Shown here in pieces: positions 40,930-52,398 of a DNA stretch of 64,000 nucleotides; position 1 is the first letter of the stretch; every line of letters starts with the position of its first letter. The translations under genes were made by a program, and so were the position numbers. The stretch lies in the NCBI GenBank assembly GCA_015146655.1, contig VKHL01000029.1, forward strand, positions 1 to 64,000, read 5' to 3'. The DNA comes from Ochromonas danica (taxonomy: Eukaryota > Sar > Chrysophyceae > Chromulinales > Chromulinaceae). The notes below the pieces were generated by a model that saw nothing but the letters and a program-made list of their open reading frames with translations, did not search any database and was not told where the DNA came from.

Positions 40930-42910
40930 TCAGCTGGACTCGGAGCTGCTGTTGGTTTCCTTCTGACCGCTTCTCTCGTCCACAGGGACGACTTGAGGAG
41001 ACGACCATCGATGATGACGGCGGAAAAAGATGTCCTTAACAATACTCGCAAACCTTCTCGAAGGCTTCGTTCGACGATATCTATTGGCTACAGCAAAGCA
41101 AAGCAAACGGTGAGAAATAATCCACGACACTGAACCATGACACATCGCACAAAATGCTAATCCTTACCTTTAACAACGTAAGCTTTCAAGAACTTGTCCT
41201 GTTCTTCTTTCGAGAAGAACTGCCGCTTCTGCACGGCGAAGACGTAATACAACATACTCAAGACAAAGTAGAAGACCAGCATGATGCCCTGGCCTTCGCT
41301 GTCGTCATCATAGTACAAGCTCGATACAAACATCATCACAAAGAAAGCAATCACCGTCACCGCCCCAGACATTCCGAAGGGACTCTTAATCTCTCTCGTC
41401 ATGCTCGAGAAACGAGTTGCGAATGCGAGATACGCGGTCATGAGGAACCAGTACTGAATACATCTGAACAGAGAGCCAGTTCGCGTGAAGGTCGTGTTGG
41501 CGTCTTTCAACTGGTAGAAGCCGATCAACATGAGTGCGTAGCTGATGACCGAGACGACGAACAGCGCCAGCGTGGGCTTTGAGAAGGAGGCAGAGACGCT
41601 GCCTGCTGACTCTCTGGAGGACTCTTCGTTAGTGGGCGGTGACTTGTATATGAAGAATGCATTAGAACGACTAGAAGAATCGCGGTCAGTCTGTTGTTGT
41701 TCTCTGAACCCCGACGCCAGTATTGGAGGAAGCAAACCAGAGCAAGCCATCGACCGCACTTGACGAGCCGTGCAATACAGAAAGCCAAACGAGCATCCAA
41801 TAGTTCCGGGCAGTGCGAACAAAGAGAGATACGCAGAGTCAACAGTTGGGAACATAATGCCAAAGCCTTTGCTGTAGGAATAGGCGCCAGAGCGCAGGAA
41901 AGCGTCATCGTGCACGTAGGCTGCCTGGGACACCATCGTGGCGAAGGCAATCAGAGCGGACCAGACCAACACTCGGATCAAAGCCCTCGGCACTGTATTC
42001 TTGCTCTAATCCACAGCAAACACAAGCAAACACACCCCAACAATCAGTCAGTCAGTCAGTCAGTCATACACACTGTAGTACCAGAGCAGTTCCATACCTC
42101 GTCGTCTACACAGGTGCGCACTGCATCTGACGACACCATCAAATAGGCTGCGTAAGGAAAGCCCATGAGGAAGTGCTGCGGGTTTGATTCCCAATAAGAA
42201 GCGGAGATGTTGGTGACGGTGCCTTTCTCAACGGCCCCTAGCACGAAGAGCAGCTGGAAGGTCACCGTCGTCACGCCCACCGCCCCCACGATCACCCAGA
42301 TGAAGCGCATGTCGAAGAAGTGCAGCACGTTGACAGAGACGAAGAACAGCAGCCAAGACGTCAGCAGGAAGCTGTCCTGGAAGCCGAAGGCGTCTTGGAA
42401 GATCAAACCCACCCGCGTCACGCTCGTCACGGTGTACAAGAGGTACTTGCCCAGCTCCACCATGCCTGCCATGTAGCCCACACTGGGCCCCAGAGAGCAG
42501 CGAGAATAGGCGTAGCCTCCGCCCGAGAAGGGCACGATGGAGATGAGCTCCGCGAAGCAGTAGGTCAGCACGGTGTGCATGATGATGTAGACCGCGGAGA
42601 CCACACCGAAGAGGTAGAACCCGCACAGAGCATACCCTGCCATCAAACAGAGTCAGTCAGCCAGTCAGTCAGTCAGTCAGCCAGTCATGGCATTTAAATG
42701 GTTCAAACGGGGAAGGGACTGACCTTGATGCCACTTCACCGTCTGCTTCCCGCACATGATACAGATGCCTAGTTAATGACAATAGCAGGCAGATGGTCTT
42801 TAGGCTGTGTCAGGCAGGGGCAGGCAGAGAGGAAGAGGCTCACCGAGGGCGTAGACGTGCAGCACGGAGGACTGACTCACAATCTGCTGCTTTAGTCGAC
42901 TCAACCACAT
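40930..42910 (-). CDS. Amino-acid permease (APC superfamily)
   Basis: Five exons (42844-42910, 42724-42768, 42098-42636, 41168-42005, 40930-41087) with introns of 75, 87, 92 and 80 nt give 548 residues. Joined exons read HVYALGICIMCGKQTVKWHQ, then GYALCGFYLFG, then SIVPFSGGGYAYSRCSLGPS, the typical TM2-3 PFSGGxYxYxR-type signature of amino-acid permeases. TM6-7 contains MGFPYAAYLMVSSDAVRTCV. The conserved loop that is usually E-E-x-x-x-P-x-x-x-P reads DDESKNTVPRALI across intron 3. About 12 hydrophobic helices are visible, and the cytosolic tail is basic then Ser-rich. It probably imports amino acids or polyamines; specificity is unknown. Introns 2 and 3 both carry (CAGT)n microsatellites. 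Confidence 0.9.
42040..42068. repeat. (CAGT)n microsatellite in permease intron 3
   Basis: About six consecutive CAGT units (caatCAGTCAGT... on the plus strand) lie inside the third intron of the permease gene. Confidence 0.85.
42650..42687. repeat. (CAGT)n/(CAGC)n microsatellite in permease intron 2
   Basis: An interrupted run of CAGT units with CAGC variants fills much of the second permease intron, the same motif as in intron 3. Confidence 0.85.
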
Positions 42911-43424
42911 GGCTTCAGACTATTAGCATAAGGGCGGGACTTGTTGTATGCCGCCCCTCGAGTCCAAGAGTCAAAGCCTCTGATCTGATCGAAAGCGTAT
43001 TGTTTGATAATTGACTGGGAAAGGGAGTGAGTTGGGGCAGAGCACGAAACCCGCAAAGCCACTAAAGCTTGTTACAAAACTCGTAATTTACGGGTTGAAA
43101 CCTCCCGCAGTGTTACGTTGTGCCCATAACTCCAATACGGTGTATGTAGTCTACAGTACAATGTAGATTGACTGCTCTATTATATATATCACATATGCAC
43201 AGTATGTATATACTTGTACTGTAGTAGAGTAGTCTAATACCACGTAGTGTAATAGTTAAAACCATGCTCTTCCTTCAAATCTTGTGGCATTTCCTCCGTT
43301 CCTCAGCTCTGCTATTGAAGTCATCAATCCCTCCTTATCAATCAGAGTGAATAACTTTAAATTAGTGCTAGGTCAGGTTACTGTACTGTAGCTAGACTAC
43401 TGCTTTGTCACGCTAGGTAACGAT
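42911..43424. other. Intergenic region, AT-rich
   Basis: This separates the permease start from the 3' end of the nucleoporin gene. It includes an alternating TA stretch at about 43180-43215. No gene, RNA or mobile element is recognised. Confidence 0.5.
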
Positions 43425-46400
43425 CTATTCTGTTTGCATCGCGCCACTGCTTTGAAGAAGAGGACGCAACGACTCCATTGTAATGGTCTGAACCACTTGA
43501 CTAACCCACGCTGTCTCAGCCTCAGCCTCCGCGTTGTCTTCTTGGTCTTGCCCAGCGGTGGCAATGCCTGCTCGAGAAATTAGTTTGGGCAAGTGGTCGC
43601 CATGCACAGAGAGCAGAAGATCCCTCGACAGCAAGCCTTGAGCACTTTCCTGCGCGGCATTGCGCACGACTTCAGGGTAGAGCAACATCTTCAACAAGTC
43701 TGCGTCAGCTCCTCCCAGCAAAGAAAGGTCAGGCAGAGAGCAGACAGCCTTCCAGGACATTCCTGCGAAGCCCAGGACCGCCGCCCAGAAGGAGTCGACG
43801 GCCTCGTCCAGCTCTTCCCTGTGCAGCGGATCTCTGCCGTCCAACGAGTTCAAGCGGCACTGCAAGAGTTGCAACGCGATTCCGCACAAACGAGGCAATT
43901 GCTCGCGAGCTACCAAAGGTTCGCTTTCCTTGTCAAACGATCCCTCGCGCTGACGAAGCAATACGAGGCGCACCTCTTCCACGAGAGCTAACGGAGACAA
44001 AACAGACGCGGCGAGGCCCTCAGCGCCGAGAATGGCGGCCATCACCTCCTGGGCGCGTAACTCGTTCAGCTTCGAAGCCAATTGACTCTTCTCTGCCTCA
44101 TACTTCCTCTCAACGTGTTCTGATGGGTCGACAGACAAATAGTGAGAGAGCCATGCCAGGCTGTAATGTGTTTGTTCTTTCTCCAGAGAAGGCGAGGAGG
44201 CTGTGGGCTGTCCATTAACATGATGATCATGATGATCGTCATAAAGCAACGACTCCGTGGCGATGCGGTAGTCCCCGCGACCCAAAGCATTCATCCATCG
44301 CAATTGATCAGGCCATCTCTACGAGAGCACAAGGAAGGCTAAGCATCGCAACAGCAACAGCAAGACTAAGACAAGACGAGGGAAGGTCGATCACTGTACC
44401 TTGAGGTAGTTCTGGAAGTGTTCTGGCAGAAGAGCGCCTAACTTCAACATCTCGTCGTAGCGACGGCGGCGTGCGAGGTAATGCAAACAACTGGTGGCGA
44501 CCTGCTCGACTAGCAGGCGCGGACTGTCTCCGATGGCTGTCTGGGCGAACACCATCGCGCTCTCTCCTCCGTGGCCGATGTAGAAGCTCTGCAGGCGAGA
44601 GAGCAGCTGCTGCGGGGACAAGTCCGTCGCCCAACACGCCGCCTCGCCATCGAAAGTCTGCACGGCGAGCTCGAAGGCTGGCCGCGCGTATCTCAGCAGG
44701 AGAAGCGGGCGAATGAGCACTTCTCTGGCCTGGCAATAGTCTCTCCAGCTTTCTTCTTCTTCTCTATTTGATAGTCGCGGCTGGCTTGAAAGTCGTTCGA
44801 CAGGATCGGACGGCAGCTTTGCTGTTGAGAGAGTGTTCGATAAGTCATCAAGCAGTGGCTTGTAGGCTGTGGCAAGGAGCAGTTTGCCAAACGCCGCGAT
44901 GCGTTGCCCTTCCACGTCTTCTCTGGGCCGCCACAATGGATTGCCATCACTTGCAGCATCAGACAGAGTCAATGCGAGGACCTCCGCCACACCCACACAA
45001 GCGCTACGAACCTGTTGGACATCATCGCGATGATCAAATCAAATTAGAATCCATTGACAGCTCGACTTGAATGAATGAAGAGAGAAGGTCTTACCCGAGG
45101 CAGAACGAGCACAGAAGTGCTTCTAAGTTGAGCGCCTGGCCGCTGGATGGTGTTCTCTAAAGAGGACAGCAGCAGAGTCATCACAATGTACGCCAAGCGA
45201 GGCAGACAGACTGCAGGGCAGCGGCTGGGATCGTCTCGAAATCGAGAAAGCGCGACGCTGAACCCTTCGAGGCAATCAGAGGCGCGGCTGGCTTGAGAAT
45301 AGAAGAAGTCGACGTGAGTGAGGCCGCGGCTTCGCAGTGAGAGATCATCTGCTTTGAGGATGTGAAGGGCCACGACCTCCAGGGCATCGCGGATGAGAGA
45401 CAACCCGACGCGAGCGAACTCTTCGCGCAGGCAATCGTCGCCTGGCCCTTCGCTCGACACACTGCCGCGCACGAGGCCATCGACTGTGTGAGACAACGCT
45501 CTGCCAAGCCCGGCGCAGAGCAGCAATTGCTGATGATGGCGCAAGAGAAATCCCTCTCCTTCTCCTCCCCCAAGTCCGCCCTGAATAACAGCAAACACCA
45601 ACCAAAGGTCAGCTAAGACAGACTGCAGCAACACTCACTCAGCTTAGACTGCAGAGACACTCACCACGGAGCTAATGAGAGCAAGCAGTTTGGAGTGAAT
45701 CTGAACCCTTTGCTCGACTGCTTCCCATCCAGACGAGATGCGGTAGACCAAGCCCTCGCTGTGCAGGTCTCGGCCAAGTCCCCACATGATTCCCTCCGCC
45801 GACTGATCCAAAATACCGCGACTGACTTCCTCCACAACTTCACGCGCTACTTCAACAGGAAGAACCGCAAAAGCGTTCCGCAAGTCAATCAGAGCGGCCT
45901 CAGCCTTCGCGTCTAGTTGACGAAGTTGATGTTGATGTTGAAGTGGTTGGTGTTGAAGTTGATGTAGACAAGTGAGAAGGTAGGAGCGCACGGCATCCAC
46001 AGAGTACACCTGCAGAGGACGAGCACACAAGATCGAGCGCACCACTGAGGAGGAAGAGGAAGAGGAAGTGCTCAGCGATGGCGCAGGGCGAAGGCAAAGC
46101 GAGGCTAGCCGCTCCTCCTCCTCCTCCTGCTCCACCCCCTTGCCCACTTTGATCACCACGCAGACACCTTCGACTCCCTTGATGGCAACACAGGCATGAA
46201 GGCTTCTCCCTGCAATAGTGCTATCCCACCTGTGACTCTCTCTGTCACGAGTGTCAGGCACCTCGTTGTTGAGCACAGAGAGGTGGTGCACATGGAGGGT
46301 ACCCGCACTGCCACTGCTGGAGGAGTGGATGAAGGTCACGTAGAGGCGATACCCTTCCGCTGATGGGGCATGGATGCGTGGCCATAGTGGGCTAGTTGGG

Positions 46401-47521
46401 AGAGTCTCTTCGTCGGGTAGCAAGGCACTACCGAGGCAGTGCCGGCCCAGGATAGTCACCCGCACAGCCGACCCCGCCTCCGACCCTCCCACACGAATCA
46501 GCACAGTGTGTAGCCAAAGACAGACCGAAGTATTAGCAGTCGCCAGCGAGGAGGTGGAGGCAGTGAGGATGGAGACCACCGCTACCTCTTCGCCTTCCTC
46601 CGCGGCACTGCCCAGGACACTGTGCTGGTAGAGGTGCACTAGGCGCAGCCTCTTATCCCCTCCAATATCCCGTTTGATGTCCAGCATGACTGGGTAGCGG
46701 CCAAGGATCTGCTCCTTCCCGTCGCCAGTGCGGTAGCCCCTCCACACCACTACCTCTTCCCGCGCAAAGCACAATAGGTGCTCGGTAGTGGGCAGGATAT
46801 GAAGTAGCGCGGCGCTGCCATCCTCGCTGGTCCCTCGACCTCTCTGGCCAGAGAGGCCAATCAGACGAGCCCCAGTCTCCAGCCAGTCACTCCACAAGCT
46901 ACCCGACCCACTGGAGGAACAAACGAGTTTCTCAGGGACATAAACGCGCTTCCTGCCCTCTTTCATCTTCATTCGCACCGTATAGCAGTCTCCATGGTTA
47001 TTGCCAAAGACTATCGTGCCGTCATCGTGGAAGTAGTTGGCGCAGGTGATGACCTCGTCCTCCGCGGACAGCAGCAGCTTGTGCTGCAGAGGCACCCCCT
47101 CAGAGGTGGGCGACCACTCCACGAGGCTGCCGTCGTCGCATATCGCCAGGATCCTCTGCTCTCCCTCCACAAGGATACTGTCCAGGAAGAGGAAGGCCCC
47201 AGTGGAGTAGGACAGGGCGGTGCGCTGCAGGGAAGGGGCGACCGACTGGAAGGCGTTGGGATAGACCACAAGCTCTCTGTCTCCCGCGAAAACCAGCTGT
47301 CGAGAAGAGAGAAGGAACACCGCGCAGTCCGTCAAGTCAGTGGCCCGACCTGTGCGTGTCTGCAGGGCGAGAGTGTGAGGGAGCTGCACGGCCAGCATGG
47401 CGGCGCTGAGAGGGATGGATTCAGTCGATTCCTCCATCTCCTCCCGCTTCCTCTTCGCAATTAAGGGGGAATTGAAAGGGGGAAAGCTGTCAGACATGAC
47501 CGGAATATTCCTGTTTTCCAT
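43425..47521 (-). CDS. Nup133-like nuclear pore protein
   Basis: Four exons (45665-47521, 45095-45580, 44400-45011, 43425-44318) with phase-0 introns of 84, 83 and 81 nt give 1,282 residues. The first 600 residues are beta-rich with spaced WD-like strands (VVYPNAF, ILAICDDGSLVEWSP, TIVFGNNHGDCYTV, EEVVVWRGYR), consistent with a seven-bladed propeller. The remainder is alpha-helical solenoid (FYIGHGGESAMVFAQTAI, CLHYLARRRRYDEMLKLGAL, RWPDQLRWMNALGRGDYRIA, HYSLAWLSHYLSV). Propeller-plus-solenoid order, length and the late short-helix Trp-Met motif fit Nup133 of the Y complex. Nup155 is an alternative. It would scaffold the nuclear pore. Confidence 0.78.
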
Positions 47522-47935
47522 GCCTCGCCTTGACTTCTCAAAGCCTTTGCTTCCAGTTGGCGGTCTTATTATTACGATGCGTGTGTCTCACTTTAGCTGC
47601 CTGGCTATCTAGATATTTGGATATTTGGATATTTGGATATCTGGTCGTCTGGGCAGATCTTTCACAGTTTGGGTTTTTTCAGTCTCGACTGCCCAGAGAG
47701 AGCAGCGGGACCTCTCTCGCCTCTCTTGCCTGCTCTGCGGGCCTCTCAGTGTCGGTCATCTGACATGTCCATAGGATAGATACTGCTGGTCTAGTAGTCT
47801 ATTGTTTCTATTGCATTCCATTCCACAGTCAGTCATCACTAGGAAGCCCTCTGAACTCACCGCTCGTGAAGTGAAGATGCTCTAGAAGTCTTTATATTAG
47901 CCAGCTTTCCCATCAAATTGTCCAGATTAAAGACA
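47522..47935. other. Divergent intergenic region with 8-bp tandem repeat
   Basis: Four copies of ATATTTGG (last copy ATATCTGG) occupy 47613-47644, about 90 bp upstream of the nucleoporin start. A 77-codon open frame here lacks family features. Confidence 0.6.
47613..47644. repeat. 8-bp tandem repeat ATATTTGG x4
   Basis: Four adjacent 8-bp units, the last with one substitution, lie in the divergent region between the nucleoporin and histidine kinase genes. Confidence 0.9.
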
Positions 47936-50462
47936 ATGTTCAAGAAGTCTGTTGAAGAAGATCGCCCTGAAGGAAGCGGCACCAGCAAAGTGGATGGCAA
48001 TGTGCCTGGCGTTTCTTCGACTGGCAGCAGCGGCAAGCGCAAGCAGAGCATCTCCTTGGCCTCCTCGCTCGAAGTGGACGCGGTCGTGCACCAACACATC
48101 GATTGGCTGCTGCGCATCAAAGAGCAGAGCCTTCGCTGCGCCTACAATAACTTCAACAGCCAGAACCAGACGCTGTCCTCGCTGCTGGCCATGAATCTCT
48201 TCTTGGTGCTCTTCTCCATTCCCTATCTCTACGCACTCGTCGCTGGAATGCTTTACAGCGAGAACGACTTCGAGTTTGTGAACTCGCTGGTCATATGCGT
48301 TGTTTTGGCGGTGATCAACGTGTGTGCGTGGGAAGCCTATGTCCGCCAGAGACGATTGCTCGCGCAGAGAATCTCTTCGCTGGACAAAGGGGCAGCCAGC
48401 GCGGGCGTCTTTCTGCAGAAATTTCAAATGGCCGTCTACCTGGCCATAGAGTTGACTGTCTGCTACCGCCATTGCTACCGTACCATTGTAGGGCAATGCC
48501 CTAAGAACACCAGCCTGACAGAGAACTGGAATTGCAATTATCTCGCACATGAACACGCCATCGTCTCGGAGACGAGTATTATTATCATGATGATCCCTTT
48601 GCTCTATTGTGTTACTGTGCGGGCATCCAGCTTTGAATTTGCCTTATTTCTGTGGGCTTGCACTATAAGCACTCTTGTTTTCTCGATAATCTATTCGGAG
48701 GCGACGGCGTCCATTTTGTTTGTGTTTTACTACGTTCTTTGCAGTAGCGTTGTGTTGATCGAGACAAGAAGACAAAACTATTACCTGTTTTTCACCCACA
48801 TTATGCTGCAGAAGAGCTTGGCCGATCAAGAAGAAGCCAACGATAAGGCCAACGCTCAAGAAATGCGGCACATGATTGCCAACGTGGCGCATGACCTTAA
48901 AACTGTGAGTTAGCCCTCTACTTGTGGTTATTTTGCATGTGCTTACTTCGTTTGTCTCTCTGGCTTAGCCGTTGACGTCGTTCATCTCAGGTGTTGAGCT
49001 AATCTCTCACATTGTTCAAGATGCCAGAGAGAAGAATACCCTTTCTGGAGCTTCATCTGTGAACGTCATCGATTGCTTGGATTCAATAGCTGCTTGCATA
49101 GTCAATATGCGAAATACGAACTCTTTCATGTTGATGACGATCAATCGATGCATCGACTACACGAAGGCGTCGAAAGGTTTGAAGTTGGTTCCTAAGTATG
49201 AGACGATCGATTTGATGGAGACGTTGTTGTTGCCGTTGAACTGCATGAAAGACATCCAGCAACGAGTGTCGATCGTGTTGGAGCCTTGGAGCAAGGATAT
49301 TTGCAGTCACATCATCACGGACAAGCAGTGGTTGCAGGAGAATGTGTTGTGTTTGTTGAGCAATGCAGTGAAGTATTCCAGTGAAGGCGATGTAAATATT
49401 CGACTTCGGTTTAGTCAAAGCCAAGTAACTGGGACAATGTCGTCTTTATTTCCGAGTCTAGTTTCGAGTGAGCTTCCCGACGAAGTCCAATATCTTCATT
49501 TTGAAGTCGAAGACCATGGCATTGGTCTTTCGGACGATGCCATGGAGTCTCTCTTCTCTCCATTCAAACAAGCTCAACGCTTAGCTGGAGGAACGGGATT
49601 GGGTTTGTTTTCTCTAGCCAAGCGCATTGAGGCGTTGGAAGGCAATTGTGGTGTCCAGCAACGAAGAGATGGGATGCAAGGATCATTGTTTTGGTTTGAG
49701 ATTCCTTATCGCCCAGATTTGTCGTGCACTACATTGGACCTGAGTAGTGACCGTTGCTTGCTGTCTGGTAGTGACCAATCATCGCTGTGCTCTCCTAAGC
49801 ACATCATGGTATCAACTAATGGCAGTAGGGTTGCAGTTGGCGATCAGAGTGGTTGTGACAGCGTTTGCGTGCATTCGTTTTCTTCACTCTCTATTGTTCC
49901 ATCTATTGATACCAGCCGCATGACATTCTCCTGTGATACTGCCGACGATAGCAATAAGGTCCATAGTCTTCAGGTTGCCGATCAATCAACGCACTTTGAG
50001 CTGTGTTTGGATATTCTGATTGTTGATGATTCGCTTCCAATCTCCAAAATGACCTCCATGATGCTTAAGCGCCATCGACACCAGGTTTCAACTGCTCTGA
50101 ACGGAGTTGATGCTGTTCGAATGGTCCAGGAGAGATATTGCTATGGACTAAAGAGGTTTGACGTGATATTGATGGATTTACAAATGCCCATCATGGACGG
50201 AATAGAGGCAACCCGGCGCATTAGACAATTGGAGCAGACGATTATCAAAGAGAGGAGCTATGTCAGCAAAGCTATGGACATTGAAGCTGAAGCAAGTTCT
50301 TCAATTGCATGCGATGTGCTCAACCTTATCATTGGCGTCTCTGCCAACTCTGACGCAGAGACCGTGGAACAGGCTTTTGAAAAGGGAGTGAATGCCTTTA
50401 TCCCCAAACCCTTCAGCCTGAACTCTTTCTATAATACATACAAGTCTTTGACATGTAGGTGA
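47936..50462 (+). CDS. Hybrid histidine kinase (six-helix membrane sensor, HisKA, HATPase, receiver), copy 1
   Basis: Exons 47936-48904 and 48969-50462 are joined by a 64-nt phase-0 intron, giving 820 residues. The N-terminus is cytosolic, then about six hydrophobic helices (NLFLVLFSIPYLYALVAGML; FALFLWACTISTLVFSIIY) form a sensor of unknown ligand. The H-box is MIANVAHDLKT|PLTSF, with the phospho-accepting His at 319; the intron lies between T323 and P324. The ATPase N-box is ENVLCLLSNAVKYS, the G1 box VEDHGIGLSDDAMESL, the G2 box GGTGLGLFSLAKR. The receiver domain shows LIVDDSLPISKM, DVILMDLQMPIMDGIEATRR (phospho-Asp in MDLQMP) and FIPKPFS (Lys). Phosphorelay should pass from His to Asp. 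It is paralogous to the minus-strand kinase at 57217-59802, with two blocks of near-identical DNA. Confidence 0.95.
49119..49378 (+). repeat. Kinase conversion block 1 (inverted copy at 58454-58713)
   Basis: These 260 bp match the reverse complement of 58454-58713 with a single difference that I can see, a synonymous GCG/GCA. The block covers the second half of the HisKA helix through the N-box. Confidence 0.93.
49503..49718 (+). repeat. Kinase conversion block 2 (inverted copy at 58030-58245)
   Basis: These 216 bp match the reverse complement of 58030-58245 with three differences, all synonymous by my reading. The block covers the G1-G2 part of the ATPase domain. Confidence 0.93.
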
Positions 50463-50729
50463 TCTAATCATACTTGTAGTTATGTAGTTGCTGTAAATCC
50501 TTTCCTCGTGCATTCTATCGTGATGTTGCATACATTCTTCGAGGCCTTTAAGCGTATGGAAGACAAGACAAGATTCAGATGTCTTTTGTGTTACCGTTCA
50601 GTATGATGGTCTGTCTAATTGTGTGCATTGATTTGTCCCTTTATTAATCTCAAGCAATTGAGATGAAACACTGTTGAAATGACATTGAGATTCGGTTTTA
50701 ATTAAAAACGAATATAATGCTGCCATCAT

Positions 50730-52079
50730 CTAATGAAAGAGAATGCCGTATTGATTGCTAACGCCGCCATGTAGCCCTTCTTGTCCGCAGAGCGCGCAGA
50801 TGCGCTGCCGAAGAGTGACTAGCACTTGCTTCTCGCTCATGGTCTGGTCATGCTTTCCTCGCGAATCACAGCCCACGCAGCGAGCCACGAGCATTTTCCC
50901 TCCAGCACGGCCGACCATGTGCCCGGCATCGCCGCCACAAGTCTCTGCCACGACAACCTTCTCGCCGTCCTCCTCTTCGCTCAGGAAAATATCAATACGG
51001 CGGCCACAGAGCTTGCCGCCATTGCAAAAGACAGCCATGAAACCTCTTCGACTGCGCGATGGCCACCTTTTCTCTTCTTCTGCCCTTCGGTCGCCGTGGT
51101 GAGGAGCCAAAGCCTCTCGCTGGACAGTTCGCTCCGAGGCGGTCGCATAAGAGGCGCGGTGATGAATGTCATGCTCCTCCTTCCCATTCCATCGACTCTT
51201 GGCGTGGCTTGTGGTCCCAGAAAGAGAGTCAGGATGAGAATGAGGCTGCGACTGCTTCTCGGCTTTCGTCTCTTCCGCGCCCTTCGAGGAGACGAACCCA
51301 TTCTTAGCGAATTGTCCATTATTGTCCCCAGCAGGAGGGACAGACGAGTTCTTGGCGGAGACTTGGGCGCCATAGGGCACGACTTTGAAAGAGAAAGGAC
51401 CGCAAGAGAGCGTGGCTGGCGTCTGAGCCGCGGGTTGGGCAGTGGACTGGGAAGGGTTGGGGGTGGGCAGCGGGGAGAGGCCAGGGGGAGGCATGCTCTG
51501 GGTCTGCGGCTCAGAGATGCTCAGCCCGTGCAGCGCTTGGCCAATGTCTTTCACGTGGTCAATCTCCTCCTCCGCCACGTTATCCGCGCTGGCAGTCTCG
51601 CGGTGTCTCGCAGCGGGGAGGGGCTGGAAGCGAGACTTCCGATGAGGAGCAGAGCCAGGAGCAGGACTGGCAACAGAGACCTTCTGACTGTCTCCTTTGG
51701 AGTGGTCCAGCTGCTCGTGTGGCGGGCGACTGTCTCGCTTCACGGCCTCATCCCATCCCCGCGGCGCTACACGCTTCTCAGTCACCACCGCGTCTTCTCT
51801 GCCACCGCCACCGCCGTTGCCTGCTGCACGGCACTTCTCACACCTGCGCGAAGTCTTATCTTCCTCGCTCACCTTCGGCACGAACTGGTCACAATGATTT
51901 CCACAGTAACTGTCCACTCGGCAGGCGCCGCAGAAGAAGTACGCGGGCGATGCCTGACACACGCGACACCTCCTGACCACTGGGCCTCTCGCTGCTCCAC
52001 CACCGAAATTCCTTCTCTTCTCCGAGAAGTCGGCCTGCTCTTCTTGACGGGAATGAGAATCGCCTCTGTTGCTCATCAT
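50730..52079 (-). CDS. Cys-rich (putative zinc-binding) low-complexity protein
   Basis: An intronless frame of 449 codons from a double ATG at 52079. The N-terminal cluster CRVCQASPAYFFCGACRVDS with C38, C41, C50, C53, C59, C63, then C80 and C83, resembles a B-box or other treble-clef zinc finger. The middle is Ser/Pro/Gly-rich and probably disordered. The C-terminal 90 residues form a second ordered region (FMAVFCNGGKLCGRRIDIFL, AETCGGD, CVGCDSRGKH, ICALCGQEGLHGG) with paired Cys and His that may bind another zinc. I recognise no named family. A nucleic-acid- or protein-binding adaptor is possible. A long frame on the opposite strand is a composition artefact. Confidence 0.75.
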   Translation of the reverse strand: MMSNRGDSHSRQEEQADFSEKRRNFGGGAARGPVVRRCRVCQASPAYFFCGACRVDSYCGNHCDQFVPKVSEEDKTSRRCEKCRAAGNGGGGGREDAVVTEKRVAPRGWDEAVKRDSRPPHEQLDHSKGDSQKVSVASPAPGSAPHRKSRFQPLPAARHRETASADNVAEEEIDHVKDIGQALHGLSISEPQTQSMPPPGLSPLPTPNPSQSTAQPAAQTPATLSCGPFSFKVVPYGAQVSAKNSSVPPAGDNNGQFAKNGFVSSKGAEETKAEKQSQPHSHPDSLSGTTSHAKSRWNGKEEHDIHHRASYATASERTVQREALAPHHGDRRAEEEKRWPSRSRRGFMAVFCNGGKLCGRRIDIFLSEEEDGEKVVVAETCGGDAGHMVGRAGGKMLVARCVGCDSRGKHDQTMSEKQVLVTLRQRICALCGQEGLHGGVSNQYGILFH

Positions 52080-52398
52080 TCACTGTTAAGCGCTAATCAC
52101 CTGCCCGCTCACCTTCTTCATTGTGTATTTGCTTAAATTAATATAAAGGAATTACGCAAAATAGTTAGCATGTTTAGTTTAGTTAGTATGAGAAGAGACA
52201 CCGAGCAAAGGGTCATCATTCTATCATTAGCGCTTAGTAGACTGGCTGGGAAGAATCACCGTCTTCTTTACATTAACTTTCCATCTCCTGAAGAAACAGA
52301 GGAAATAGTGGATGGCGAGGATATCATCGAATGGATTGGATTGGACAGAACAGGTTAGAACAGGACGAGCAGCTCAGATCAGATCAGCTCAGCTCAGA
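52080..52398. other. Intergenic region, small doubtful ORF
   Basis: A 62-codon plus-strand frame (52170-52358, from ATG) has no recognisable family. A CTCAGATCAG-type repetition lies at about 52372-52405 and runs into the 3' end of the next gene. Confidence 0.4.

Noticed and set aside
47530-47763. Plus-strand hydrophobic ORF of 77 codons
   Set aside because: It spans the ATATTTGG tandem repeat and has no homology features; the hydrophobicity comes from the repeat.
50826-52136. Plus-strand open frame of 436 codons opposite the Cys-rich protein gene
   Set aside because: It reads as Arg/Leu/His-rich sequence without domains, while the minus-strand frame has ordered Cys clusters and an ATG. It is a composition shadow.
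52170-52358. Small plus-strand ORF of 62 codons starting with ATG
   Set aside because: No family features, no clear promoter or context, and it abuts the 3' end of a convergent gene. It was left as a doubtful ORF in the intergenic note.
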